Source: Watersipora subatra
Lineage: Eukaryota; Bryozoa; Gymnolaemata; Cheilostomatida; Watersiporidae
Direction: 5' to 3'
NCBI RefSeq assembly: GCF_963576615.1
Contig: NC_088711.1
Span: forward strand, 35,514,121-35,578,120
Length of the DNA: 64,000 nt
Each line of letters opens with the position of its first letter. The stretch's first letter is position 1. Shown here piece by piece: positions 38,721 to 49,090 of this stretch. Under the pieces are notes generated by a model, which made no database searches, was not told the DNA's origin, and was given only the letters and a program-made list of their open reading frames with translations. The translations under genes were made by a program, and so were the position numbers.

Positions 38721-39714
38721 GCATTATTAAAGCTAGAGCCTGAGTTGAAGATTAAAGAGAAAAATTTCAAAAGTGACACGGCGACAATTGCTAGCGAGTG
38801 AGCTTATCATCTTTAGCAATCTGCCAAAGTTTGCCATCTAACGCTATCATAAGCTTCTTTTATATTTTTAGCATATTCTGAACATAGGAAATTATATATA
38901 TGCCCTTCTTGTTTGACCGACATGTTTAGATCAAGTTGACTGGTACAAGACAGCTTGGTTATCAAACTGATTTGATAAAAAGTGTAGTTGTGATTGTCAC
39001 AGCGTTTATAAGTGGTCTCCTGTTAAGTCGTTCAAGTCTTTAAGTCTGTCTATGCACTTGTTATTAGTAGCATTAAGGCATGAGAAGGACAATTAGCATT
39101 ATTATGGAACGGCACGCAATCACTAGACAAGAAGGAGCGGTTTGGATATCAGCTAAATGCTGGACACAAAATACGTTTTACAAAAATCGTCAACTCATAT
39201 CTAGTCAGTGATTATTGCATAAAATAATTATTACATTCACAGTTATTATTAAATTATTATTTGTTTGAATGATGAACCAAAATTATTATGTTATTTTCAT
39301 TGTTATTGTTAGAAGTCAGCCAGCGAGTAAGCTAGTCACTTAATTTCTCGGCTCCTCAGTCTATTTGTTGAGTGAGTAGCAACCGAAGAGTTGTTTGCTC
39401 ATGTCAGACACTCATATGAAGGACCTATTCTGCTTTTCATTTGGACAACAAATTTTTTTTATCAAAACCAGTTGTTCAGCATTTCACTGGACAGGAAACA
39501 AAGTCCTATGTGATAGGTAGACTAACTTGACGTTATGATGTGAAATCGTTTCCAACTGCCTGGTAATAGGAGATACTAACCCTAATATTAACCAGAATGA
39601 TGCATTACCATATTAACTCAACCTCTAGTAGTAAAATATATTAAATACCATATATTTAATGTTAGCCACTATTTTAATACACTGAAAAAAGTAAAAGTTA
39701 ATGTAAAAGACTTT
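38721..39714. other. Intergenic, no gene seen
   Basis: AT-rich with no coding signal. A CATCTTTAGCAATCTGCC motif near 38810 recurs as degenerate tandem copies near 43380-43470. Confidence 0.5.
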
Positions 39715-40015
39715 GTTGAGTGAACTGAACTGATGTCTACTTCAACTCAATTTTGACCTGATGTGCTGCATTTTCCCTTTGTTAAAATGCCAGAATGATA
39801 CAGATCATAAGATTCATCTGGTATCCCAGATAATATCATTGTATGAATAATATTATTTCCACACTTGATGAATGGTTTATGGTAACTGGATTTACCGTAC
39901 AGATTAACTGATCTACTAACTTGAGAAGGACTATTTAACAACTAACTACAAGTAATGCAAGAAAAACAGGGTTGATCTATAAGCCTTTTAAGTTTAATTA
40001 AGCAGAATACTGCAA
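39715..40015. repeat. Interspersed repeat, copy 2 (about 300 bp)
   Basis: Direct match to the copy in SLC22 intron 1 at 36800-37085. Confidence 0.75.
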
Positions 40016-40099
40016 TTATATCATAGACATAGAACCTCAGATGAAGAAGTGATAATAAGTAATATTCTTATCACCGAATTTTTGCGAAATATAGTATTT

Positions 40100-41175
40100 A
40101 GTTACTTATGTTATGCCAGCGGCTGTTGGCAAATTGCCACAATGTCATTTCAGTCCACAAGTGATTTACTATCATGTTCCTTCATGCTAACATGAAATTA
40201 CCTTCTAAAGTAAATATTTAGCATGGTTTATTAAACGTCTCACAGAGAATTACTTTAGCCCGTGTTCTTGCCTTACTGTGCTCAGATTTTAACCTTTCGA
40301 AAACCAGACATGTCCCTAATCTGTCTTTAACAAGAGACTTTGTTTAATGTAATACAAAACCGCTGCTTTTGTGTCCACCCACAGTTAGAGTAAGTTACAT
40401 AAGACATCTCTTACATCGGTTTACATATGAGAATGGAAACACTAGTTAAACTATTTACAAGGTCATTACTGATATTGCTGACACTGTCTTATTCAAAAGA
40501 ACCGCTGCTGAGAAGTGAGATTTGAAACCTATCCTCTTGACACATGTGAAGATGAAAAGGAAAATACAACTACGACTATATGATATTTCTTATCGCTCTA
40601 AACATAGGTGAATGCTGCACTCTAAGTTTTTTAGTTTCAATTTTATTAAGTTATACCAATATTAAAAAAGGATTAATGTTGATATTAAATGATAATAATA
40701 AATGTTCCAGCCTCTCTTTCTCCCTTCTACCATTTTTCTTCCGTTCAAAAGGACATTAAAAAAGTAGGCAAGGAGAAATTTACATATTCAACAAAGTACT
40801 GTTCATCTACTTACATGTATAGTCAATCCTTTACTTGAAATCAACTCAACATTTGAATTTCAACATATGATGTAAATTTCAAGCGCTTTTCAAACTTTCA
40901 GATTCTTGAAATATTGCAGTTTCAAAAGTCTGTCTAAAAAAGTTCAAGTTGAAACAATATAAATAAGGCAAAAACTGTATAAGCTACGATAGTTAACATT
41001 TTATCTTTGTTTATAATATAGTAGGTTACGCTTCACATCTCTCTAGCTACCTCTACCTTCTAACCTATTTACTGCCAAGCTTACGCTTTTCTTTTGGTGT
41101 CAATAAATATAAGTATCAATACAGCTTTAATAAAAATCTCTTTTATTAATTGTGATCACTCTAATAATGTGATTT
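40100..41175 (+). repeat. Interspersed 1.1-kb repeat, copy A
   Basis: Matches the reverse complement of 52733-53828 over nearly its whole length. Long identical stretches include ACCGCTGCT, GAGACTTTGTTTAATGTAAT and GTGCTCAGATTTTAACCTTT. No coding frame was found and the ends are not defined by terminal repeats. Confidence 0.82.
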
Positions 41176-41336
41176 TTTACATTTCCATTTACAAATGTAT
41201 TCGAGACTAGTATATAAAATTGTTAGTTTTAAATAAAAATTGGGATAAAATTTCTTTTCACTTTTTTTCTTGTGGTCTTGTCTATATTCGGACTGTAAGC
41301 TGTCAGAGTGAAGAGTGAGAGACTGTATCTCAGTGG

Positions 41337-41787
41337 ACAATGCAGTTGTGCGATAGCACTGAGATATACTTTTTATGGTTTTTATTTTACATGAGGCATG
41401 AGTATGTCATAGTCATATAATTTTTCATGCATTTTTTTTATTGCTACAACATTAAAAACTTAGACAGAAAAGCTCTCTCAATCAGCGTTTTTCTGTCTAG
41501 TGCCAGCCTTATTCCTGCCGACAAAAACACATTTGCAGGGCCTTTAGCGATGAAAGCATACACACTTTGTGATAGCCACAAGATGTACTGAACTGAATAA
41601 TGAACAAAAGCTGAGGCAGATTTGTGATGATTTCTTGTATATTAATTTCGATCTTATCTTAGAGTTATCCAAACTGTTTTATTTGTTCAGTAATTAAACA
41701 AGGAAACATTCTTAACCTTTGTCTCATATCATTGCAAAATTCCTTTCGTCTAGGCTAGAGAGCAAATGAAATCCTCACACAGACCCA
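41337..41787. repeat. Interspersed repeat, copy 2 (about 450 bp)
   Basis: Direct match to 26761-27203 in SLC22 intron 5. Confidence 0.8.
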
Positions 41788-41814
41788 GTGTGAACTAGTA
41801 TAAAAATTAGCAAT

Positions 41815-42721
41815 TTTACTTACAACTAAACTCATATTACTGTTATTTGGTATCAAAAGGTTCACCATGTCTTGCTCTGCTGTGTTGTAGGTGCAAAATA
41901 TGTAGAAATGTGATTACAAGCTCTTAAAAGCTCAAAAACCAACAGTTAATCGCAGTCATCACAAAAACACCGTAGTTTGGAATCTCTTTATTTTGATGAT
42001 GTTCACAAATATTTTGGTTATCGTTTTGACACGTGATGTTATGTTAATTAAAGGACAATAAAAGTCTCAATATAAAACGTCTCACAGCACTAGTTTATGA
42101 CAAACACTTCAGGTTCTACTGGAACGCCCGTCTCAAATATAGATGCTCGCTACTTTACAGTTTCGTTTTAGCCAGGTCTAATCATTTAGTTGTAATCTGA
42201 TCATGTGGCCCGTACTTCCTGCCAAATGGCGTGGATAATTTCTGCAGCATTTTTCGACTAACACAGGTGACTAACAGTCACCTCATGTTTATCAGAGGAT
42301 GATATGCATTCATTAAAGTTGAGGTTAAAGAATTGAACAAATTTTTATGATAGGTTTTGAGATATCAGTGCTCAAAGTGACAGCATTACAATGTTGAATA
42401 AATAGACGCGTAATGACAATAGACATAGTTTTATTGAACGCGTGAAGTATATTTGTGAAAATATTTCAACGAATGAGGTTGCATGAAAGTGTATACAGAA
42501 ACCATCGTGTTCAGCTACGTCTCATTTGAGCCATTTTGGAAAGGGATTCTACGGCGATCTACGGCATTTTTGTGATGGGCGCGATTAATTGTTGGTTTTT
42601 GAGCTTTTAAGAGCTCGTGATCACATTTCCACATATTTTGCACCTACAACACAGTGGAGTAAAACATGGTGAATCTTTTAATACCAAATAACTGTAACGT
42701 AAATTTTGTTGCAAGTCAACC
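41815..42721. mobile_element. Long-TIR foldback element
   Basis: Arms at about 41815-41976 and 42559-42721 are inverted copies of one another, sharing for example TGTTGTAGGTGCAAAATATG and AGCTCAAAAACCAAC in reverse complement. About 580 bp of non-coding sequence lies between them. The structure fits a MITE or foldback DNA transposon. Target duplications were not resolved. Confidence 0.7.
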
Positions 42722-43605
42722 TTTAAAATATGTAACAAACACTTGACGATTGGGAGCATTGAACAGTTGCACAGTTCTTTATATTTTTCTTTTAGTGAAC
42801 ATTTTAGGGTGCTATAGGGTCATGAAAAAAACCGTTGTTCCCAAAAGACAAAATCACAAAACAGTCATTCAGCTGATTGTCAATTTGTGAAACGTCCTTT
42901 TTGAGGCATATTTTTGTTATATCGACTTCAACTAGGTAAGTTGTCACACAGTCCATACAAAAATCATTAGATAATGTGTAAGCGAGCCATCCTCAGTAAA
43001 TTGGGCAGCAGTATGCTAGGCACCATCCTTATTTTCTGATGTATAACATACCCCCTTGATTAGTAAAACATTTTGCGCGTTACACCTGAATAAATACAAT
43101 GCTTTTTTTCGTAGTTCTATGTAATGTTGTATTTGTTTTGTATTTATTGCTTGGTAGCGCAAATAATTGATTAAAATAGAGTGTATGCTGATAAGAATAT
43201 TTGTTCCAGCATATGATGTTAACACAAATCTTGGAATGAAGTAACTTTAAATACAGATGCTTGATTGTATTTGGAATTTATCCTAATAATAATGATAAGA
43301 ATGATGCTGCCTACACAATACACGTACTCATGCTAGTCATCATAGCTTGCCAGTTTTAGCAACTTGCTCAAGTGAACGTGTCATCTTCAGCAATCTGCCC
43401 AAAGGTGACTGCCATCTTAAGATCAGCAATATGCCTAAGCGAGTTTGCTACTTTCAGCAATCTGCTCAACTAAGCTTGCCATGGTTTTTACCATCTTTAC
43501 CTGCTGCAATTCTGTATGTCATTAAAATCAGCCAAATGCAATTTACAGTTTTAACAAGTGATGGTGACAGACTTCGACTGAGTAATGCAACACACAAAAA
43601 TCACA
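42722..43605. other. Intergenic, no gene seen
   Basis: AT-rich. About four degenerate copies of a TTGCCATCTTCAGCAATCTG-like unit lie at 43345-43490. Confidence 0.5.
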
Positions 43606-43610
43606 GAGTA

Positions 43611-43760
43611 TGTTGTATTTGTGGCGAGTCCACTATTTTGATCGGTACAAATAGAAAGGTTTTACGGTCTAAACTGAAATCACGAGTGTTCTGATTTACT
43701 AAACTGAATAGTTTCTCTGCTAGAATTAATGCACAACAGCCTCAAACAAACAATCTAACA
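43611..43760 (+). repeat. 5' LTR of the gypsy-type element
   Basis: The 150-bp LTR begins TGTTGTATTTGTGGCGAGTC and ends CAATCTAACA. It matches the 3' LTR at all but two positions. Confidence 0.93.
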
Positions 43761-43795
43761 TGGTGGCAGCGTAAATAGTTACCCACTCGTCTATT

Positions 43796-45061
43796 ATGGA
43801 TGGTAGTTCGCCTCCGGGTCAGCTTGATTTGAGATCTAAGGACATTGCTGGTGAATGGAAAAAATGGTCCAGGGCTTTTGAGGATTATCTTCTAGCTATT
43901 GATGTGACTGCAGGGACTTTGGCTGCTGAGAAACGAAAGTTAGCTTTGTTTCGCCATGTCGGTGGGGAAGATGTACGTGAAGTGTACAGTCAAATGGAAT
44001 TCACTAAGGTGGTAGATGGTGAGACTAAGGATATAGATGAGGGTACAGAAGGCAGGAAATTGAATGATGTCCTAAAGAGATTCCGTGAGTACTGTAACCC
44101 GAGATCTGGCATTGTAGTCTCCAGGTATGAATTCCATAACAGTTCCCAGAATGGTGAGACGGTAGATGTTTATCTCATGAGGCTGAGGCGTTTGGCAGAA
44201 AGTTGTGATTTTGGTGATCAACGTGATTCCCTCGTGAGAGACAAGCTGCTGTTCGGACTGGATAATAGCAAGACTATAGAGAAATTGATGAGAGAGTCCG
44301 ATGAGAAACTTTCGTTAGATTTCGTTATCAGGGCTATTCGAGTAGCTGAGGCAGCTAAGGTGGCAAAGTCGAGTGAGAAATTGTCTGCTGATGTGAATGC
44401 GATTGCTCTTGGAGGTAGACCAAAAACAGGTCGTCCAACTAATATGGACCGAAGAAAGGCTAAGGTACACTGCGGAAAGTGTGGGAAAGAGCATTTCCCA
44501 AACAGATGCCCTACATTTGGTTCTAAGTGCTACAAGTGCAAAGGAAAAAACCACTGGGCTAGTGTTTGCAGAGGTGAACCAGCTGTTGATGAGTTGTCTG
44601 AGGATGAGAATAACTCTACTCAAGAGGTCTATTTTGGAGAAATAGTGCAGATAGATAATGTTGACACAGGTTCGTGGTATTCGGTTCTCAATGTTGGTAC
44701 GAGAGAGAAGTCTAAGCAGTCTGTTAAGTTCAAGCTTGACACTGGTGCGGCGTTGAGTGTATGTGGACCTAGACATGTGATTGGTCAGATGAAACCGACT
44801 AACAAAAGGTTATTTGGACCAGGTCGAACACCACTGAAGTGTCTGGGAGTTATTAGTTCTCTTGTCGGCACAGGTGATCGTGTTCTTTCAGAAGACATCT
44901 ACGTGGTCGATAATCAGACTGTACCGCTTCTGAGTAGAAAGACCTGTGAGAACCTTCAGCTGATTACAGTAGACAAGGAAAAGTGTGCTGTTGAATCGGT
45001 GACCGATTCAGTATGCCCGATTTTCCTGCCGCCTAGCAGAGGTGAGCAAACCCATCCGTGA
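43796..45061 (+). mobile_element. Gag/protease part of the gypsy-type element
   Basis: Shows a gag-like N-terminal region, zinc knuckles (CGKCGKEHFPNRC and CYKCKGKNHWASVC) and an aspartic protease motif FKLDTGAALSV. Treated as a fossil element part, not a host gene. Confidence 0.8.
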
Positions 45062-46847
45062 GCTCTTACAGAAAGATATTGTTTGGACATGGGGAAAGGC
45101 ACAGGATGATGCTTTCCAAGGCATCAAGGAGCTGTTCAAAGAGCCTCCTGTGTTAGCTGCTTACAACTCGCATAGAGAAACCATCATATCAACGGACGCG
45201 AGTAATTATGGACTGGGTGCCACTTTGAGTCAAGTTCAGGATGATGGTTCAAGACGATTGGTTGCAGCTGCGAGTCGGTCGTTGTCTGAGACAGAGCAGC
45301 GCTATGCTGCTATCGAGAAAGAAGCGCTTGGGGTATGTTGGGCGATGGAAAAGTTTTCGCATTACATACTTGGTATGAAGAGTGTGGTTATCGAATCAGA
45401 CCACAAACCTCTGATCAGTCTCTTTGGCAACAGATTCTTGGACAAGTTACCTCCCCGAATCCAGAGTTTCAAGCTGCGACTGCAACGTTTCCAGTATACT
45501 ATCCAGCATATTTCTGGTGTTCGTAACTCCTCAGCTGATGCGCTGTCTAGGTTTAGTATCTCAAAAGGAGAGGAGGTTGATGAGCTAAGAGAGGAGGAGG
45601 CCACACACTTTGTTAACGAAACGGTGGTATTGAACAGTCTGGATAGTCGACTGGAAGAGATGAAGGCTGCTCAGAGGGATGATGAGGGGCTCCGGAAGGT
45701 AGTCAGTCTGGTGAAAGATGGATGGCCACACTATTTGTCCTCAGTGGACAGCGCTCTGAGACCATACTGTGATCGCAAGGAACTTCTAACAGTGAATAAG
45801 GGCTTCCTTATGCTTGGAAGTAGGATTGTAGTCCCTCTCTCGGAGCGTTACAGGGTGCTTCAGGACATTCACCAGGGCCACTTGGGGATCACCAAGTGTC
45901 AATCTAGAGCGCGGAACAGTGTATGGTGGCCGTCTATGGCCAAGGCTATCGAGGACATGATATCTCAGTGTCAGGTCTGTAAAACTGAGGCTAACAAAGT
46001 TGTTGAACCACTGCGACCTATCGCCACTCCTGATAGACCGTGGCAAATAGTAGGAACTGATTTGTTCCAGTTCAAAGGAGCAGTGTACTTACTGGTAGTC
46101 GACTATTATTCCAGGTATCCAGAAGTAGCACTCCTCGATGATGGTACTACCTCTAGAAAGATCATCACCCATCTAAAGAGCTTCTTTTCCCGGCAAGGTA
46201 TACCAGATGCAGTAATCTCGGACAATGGTCCGCAATATGCTAGCACAGAATTCTCCAGTTTCGCTGCAGAGTATAAGTTCACTCATGTCACTAGCAGCCC
46301 CCACTATGCCCGGGGTAATGGAGCTGCTGAGCGTGCAGTTCAGACCATAAAGAGAATGCTTCAGAAAGACTCCGATCCATATCTGGCAATGTTGTCATAC
46401 AGAGCATCGCCTATCATTGGTGGTTTTTCTCCTGCAGAGCTACTGATGGGTAGAAAGCTCCGAACCACTGTGGTCACCCATCCGGACAACCTAAGACCTC
46501 AACTTCCAGACCACGAGGTGTTCAAGGCTAGAAATGATGAGTATAAGGAGAATTCGAAAGCCTGTCACGATGATGCCCACAAAGCCGTTCCGCTTCGCCC
46601 GGTAAACAAGGATGCTTCGGTGGTAATGAGAGCCACTCGTTGTGAAGGAGTTGTCATCACTCCGTCCGATGATCTCACTAGATTTGCTGTGGTCCAGATG
46701 GATAATGGTAGTCGCCTACGACGCAACCGTTCTGATATTATCTCACTCGCAGCTAATCCTGAGACCCCTTCACCTACTGTCACGAGAGTCTCGCGATCCG
46801 GTAGAATCGTTAAACCCCTGCCATACCTCTCGGACTATCAGCTCTGA
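45042..46847 (+). mobile_element. RNase H/integrase part of the gypsy-type element
   Basis: Shows Ty3-type RNase H (IISTDASNYGLGATLSQ), the integrase zinc-binding region (HQGHLGITKC, CQVC) and the catalytic core (GTDLFQF, VISDNGPQYAS, GAAERAVQTIKRML). Part of the fossil element. Confidence 0.85.
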
Positions 46848-46944
46848 TGAGCCGCACATAGCCAGCACGCTGAGACATTGAACACAATCAATTATTCGTT
46901 GTTTTATTTTTGTTTATTACTTTCATATTAATCTCGGGGTGAGA

Positions 46945-47094
46945 TGTTGTATTTGTGGCGAGTCCACTATTTTGATCGGTACAAATAGAATGGTTTTACG
47001 GTCTAAACTGAAATCACGAGTGTTCTGATTTATTAAACTGAATAGTTTCTCTGCTAGAATTAATGCACAACAGCCTCAAACAAACAATCTAACA
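46945..47094 (+). repeat. 3' LTR of the gypsy-type element
   Basis: The 150-bp LTR, TG...CA, is preceded by a G-rich CGGGGTGAGA tract that may serve as the polypurine tract. Confidence 0.93.
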
Positions 47095-48047
47095 GAGTAG
47101 GCCTACACCAAAATCAATGCAAAGATTGCCAATATGCAGAGCACAGCCTGAAGCCACATAACTAGAATAAACTAAGCACTGAGGTGCCATTTGTAACGCA
47201 CAGCATTTGTTTTTTGATTGACTGACTTATGTATTGCTGTTTCATGCATCTGTCTTCTTTCAATAAACCGTTATAAGCAAGCAGGATAATAACAAATTTC
47301 ACTATCAAACTCTCGAAATTCAACTGATTATTGGTACTTAAAGAAAGTTACAAAAACAAAAGCTTTGTGTTTCGAACCAAAGTTGAAGATCAAATGAAGC
47401 GTTTCATGTAGATATTCTTGTTAAATAACACTAATTGCTGACGAAAATCATATTGCCATTGCTGACTAGACAAACAAACAAATTACGAGTCGCTAGGTCT
47501 GATGGTTCGCAGCGATTAATAGACATCGATTATGTACTTCAAATTGAACAGTGTGTCAGTGAGATGTTTATTGCATACACTTCGACAAAAAACTATCAAC
47601 GAATCAATAAAAAAAAATCATAGCACGTGCTTTCGTTTTCCGATATAACATTTCATTGGACATTCTACTTTTTCGACCAACGAACGTTACGGTAGGATTT
47701 TTCATGTCCAATCACGGACAAAAACAAATTAAAATAGAAGGCACGCAATAGTGACGCTGCGTTTCTAGCAAGGAATCTATGGTTACAATTATTGCGGAGC
47801 TATAGCTCGTTGCTTTTCGTGAGTTGACAACTCTTTAGATTCATAATTTAGTCAGATTATCTACACGTATACATCCCGTATACATACGTGTAATCGTAAA
47901 ATCTTACACATATTTCGCATCCTAAGTGACCAGTTGAGCAAAACAGAAACTTTATACTATTGCTAAACTTTCGTTTCTGACAGAGAATTGGCCAACAGCA
48001 CACTCCTTTCGCTTGATGGCAAAGCTTCTATAAAATTACATTTTGAC

Positions 48048-48090
48048 CAATGATATACAGCCCCCCATATAGGGGGGCTGTATATCATTG
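48048..48090. repeat. Perfect 19-bp-arm hairpin
   Basis: CAATGATATACAGCCCCCC and its exact reverse complement are separated by ATATA. It stands alone in AT-rich sequence. Confidence 0.9.
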
Positions 48091-48736
48091 AATTTGACAT
48101 AGTAACAGTGTAAACAATTGTAAAAGGCACGGATGGTTTACAAAGTTTTATTGGTGATTAGATTTGCTACTCAATTTAGGTTGTCCAAATATTCTAGTTT
48201 TAAATAACTACATGAATAATGATCTTAATCATCGATGCATTATGTGTACGTGTTCTCACCAACAACATACTTTTTGATAGGTATGACATGCTTAAGAATA
48301 CACACTATCAACTTATCCTGAGTAAAACAGAATACTAGATGCTCTGACACAACTCCGTGCTGAAGACTTAACTTTCTGCTAGTTCAGCACAAGTTTGAAT
48401 TTATATGACTTTATATGGTAAATAGAGTGAGCAATCTTTTTAAAGCTCAAATTACTCAAACAACTATAACTATAAATATTGAGCTGCATGTTTGCTAGTT
48501 TATATAAAACACATTGTAAATCACAACCAACCTCCAGTTTTTCAGAAACAAACTACTAAATTGTAAGTTGTCAACATTTTGTACATTACCGCTTATCACA
48601 TCCAGCCTGGCATGTAACCAAATGCTAGACAATGATATAAATTTCTATCAAGTTCCCTTAATTAAACAATCTTAGATAGCAAGTATTTATCCCGATGAAA
48701 GCAGAACCAGTACAACACAGTAGGTAGAATGTTTGA

Positions 48737-48742
48737 TTTATT
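48737..48742 (-). promoter_or_regulatory. Candidate polyadenylation signal of MIOX
   Basis: AATAAA on the minus strand, about 240 nt past the MIOX stop codon. Confidence 0.45.
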
Positions 48743-48981
48743 TATAAAGTATGTAAAACAACCAAAGCCCTTTCATGAATATATGCTTTTTTAGAGCAGA
48801 CAAAGCTGATTAAAAAATAGGTGGCTGATGAGTAAAATATATGATGCTGTGTCTTATATGGATCGCTGCCAATGATTTTAGTTGGAAATAGTTTGAAGCA
48901 AGCGCTATGAGTTAAATAACAGCTTAATCTGGTAGACTGGAGCCAGGGCTGAGCTGTTGGGCTTCGCTTGAGGCTACCTCT

Positions 48982-49090
48982 TTAAAACTTTATTTTTCCT
49001 GGGATGTATTTGTCGATGAGTTGTTGGTAGTAAGGCTTCAATTCTTCTACGTTGATCGGCTTCTCCGTTTTAGAGTAGAGGTCAAATGGA
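48982..49090 (-). CDS. MIOX: MIOX exon 8 (last)
   Basis: Encodes PFDLYSK with iron ligand Asp249, then LKPYYQQLIDKYIPGKIKF and stop, the standard family C-terminus. The acceptor is gttgtag. Confidence 0.91.

Larger units (their letters stand above)
43611..47094 (+). mobile_element. LTR retrotransposon, Ty3/gypsy type
   Basis: The 3.48-kb element is flanked by GAGTA on both sides (43606-43610 and 47095-47099). It is bounded by 150-bp LTRs that begin TG and end CA, and a candidate primer-binding site follows the 5' LTR. Its parts are a gag-like region with CCHC zinc knuckles and a retroviral-type aspartic protease motif (LDTGAAL), a Ty3-type RNase H (STDASNYGLG) and an integrase with the HHCC zinc region and the DDE core (TDLFQFK, SDNGPQYAS). 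The order is gypsy-like and most like Mag/K02A2.6-type elements. The LTRs differ at only two positions, so the insertion is young. The coding part looks broken, with about one break. Confidence 0.9.
47100..48981. other. Intergenic between the LTR element and MIOX
   Basis: AT-rich and without a gene. It contains the perfect hairpin at 48048-48090 and the likely MIOX 3' UTR (about 48740-48981). Confidence 0.6.
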
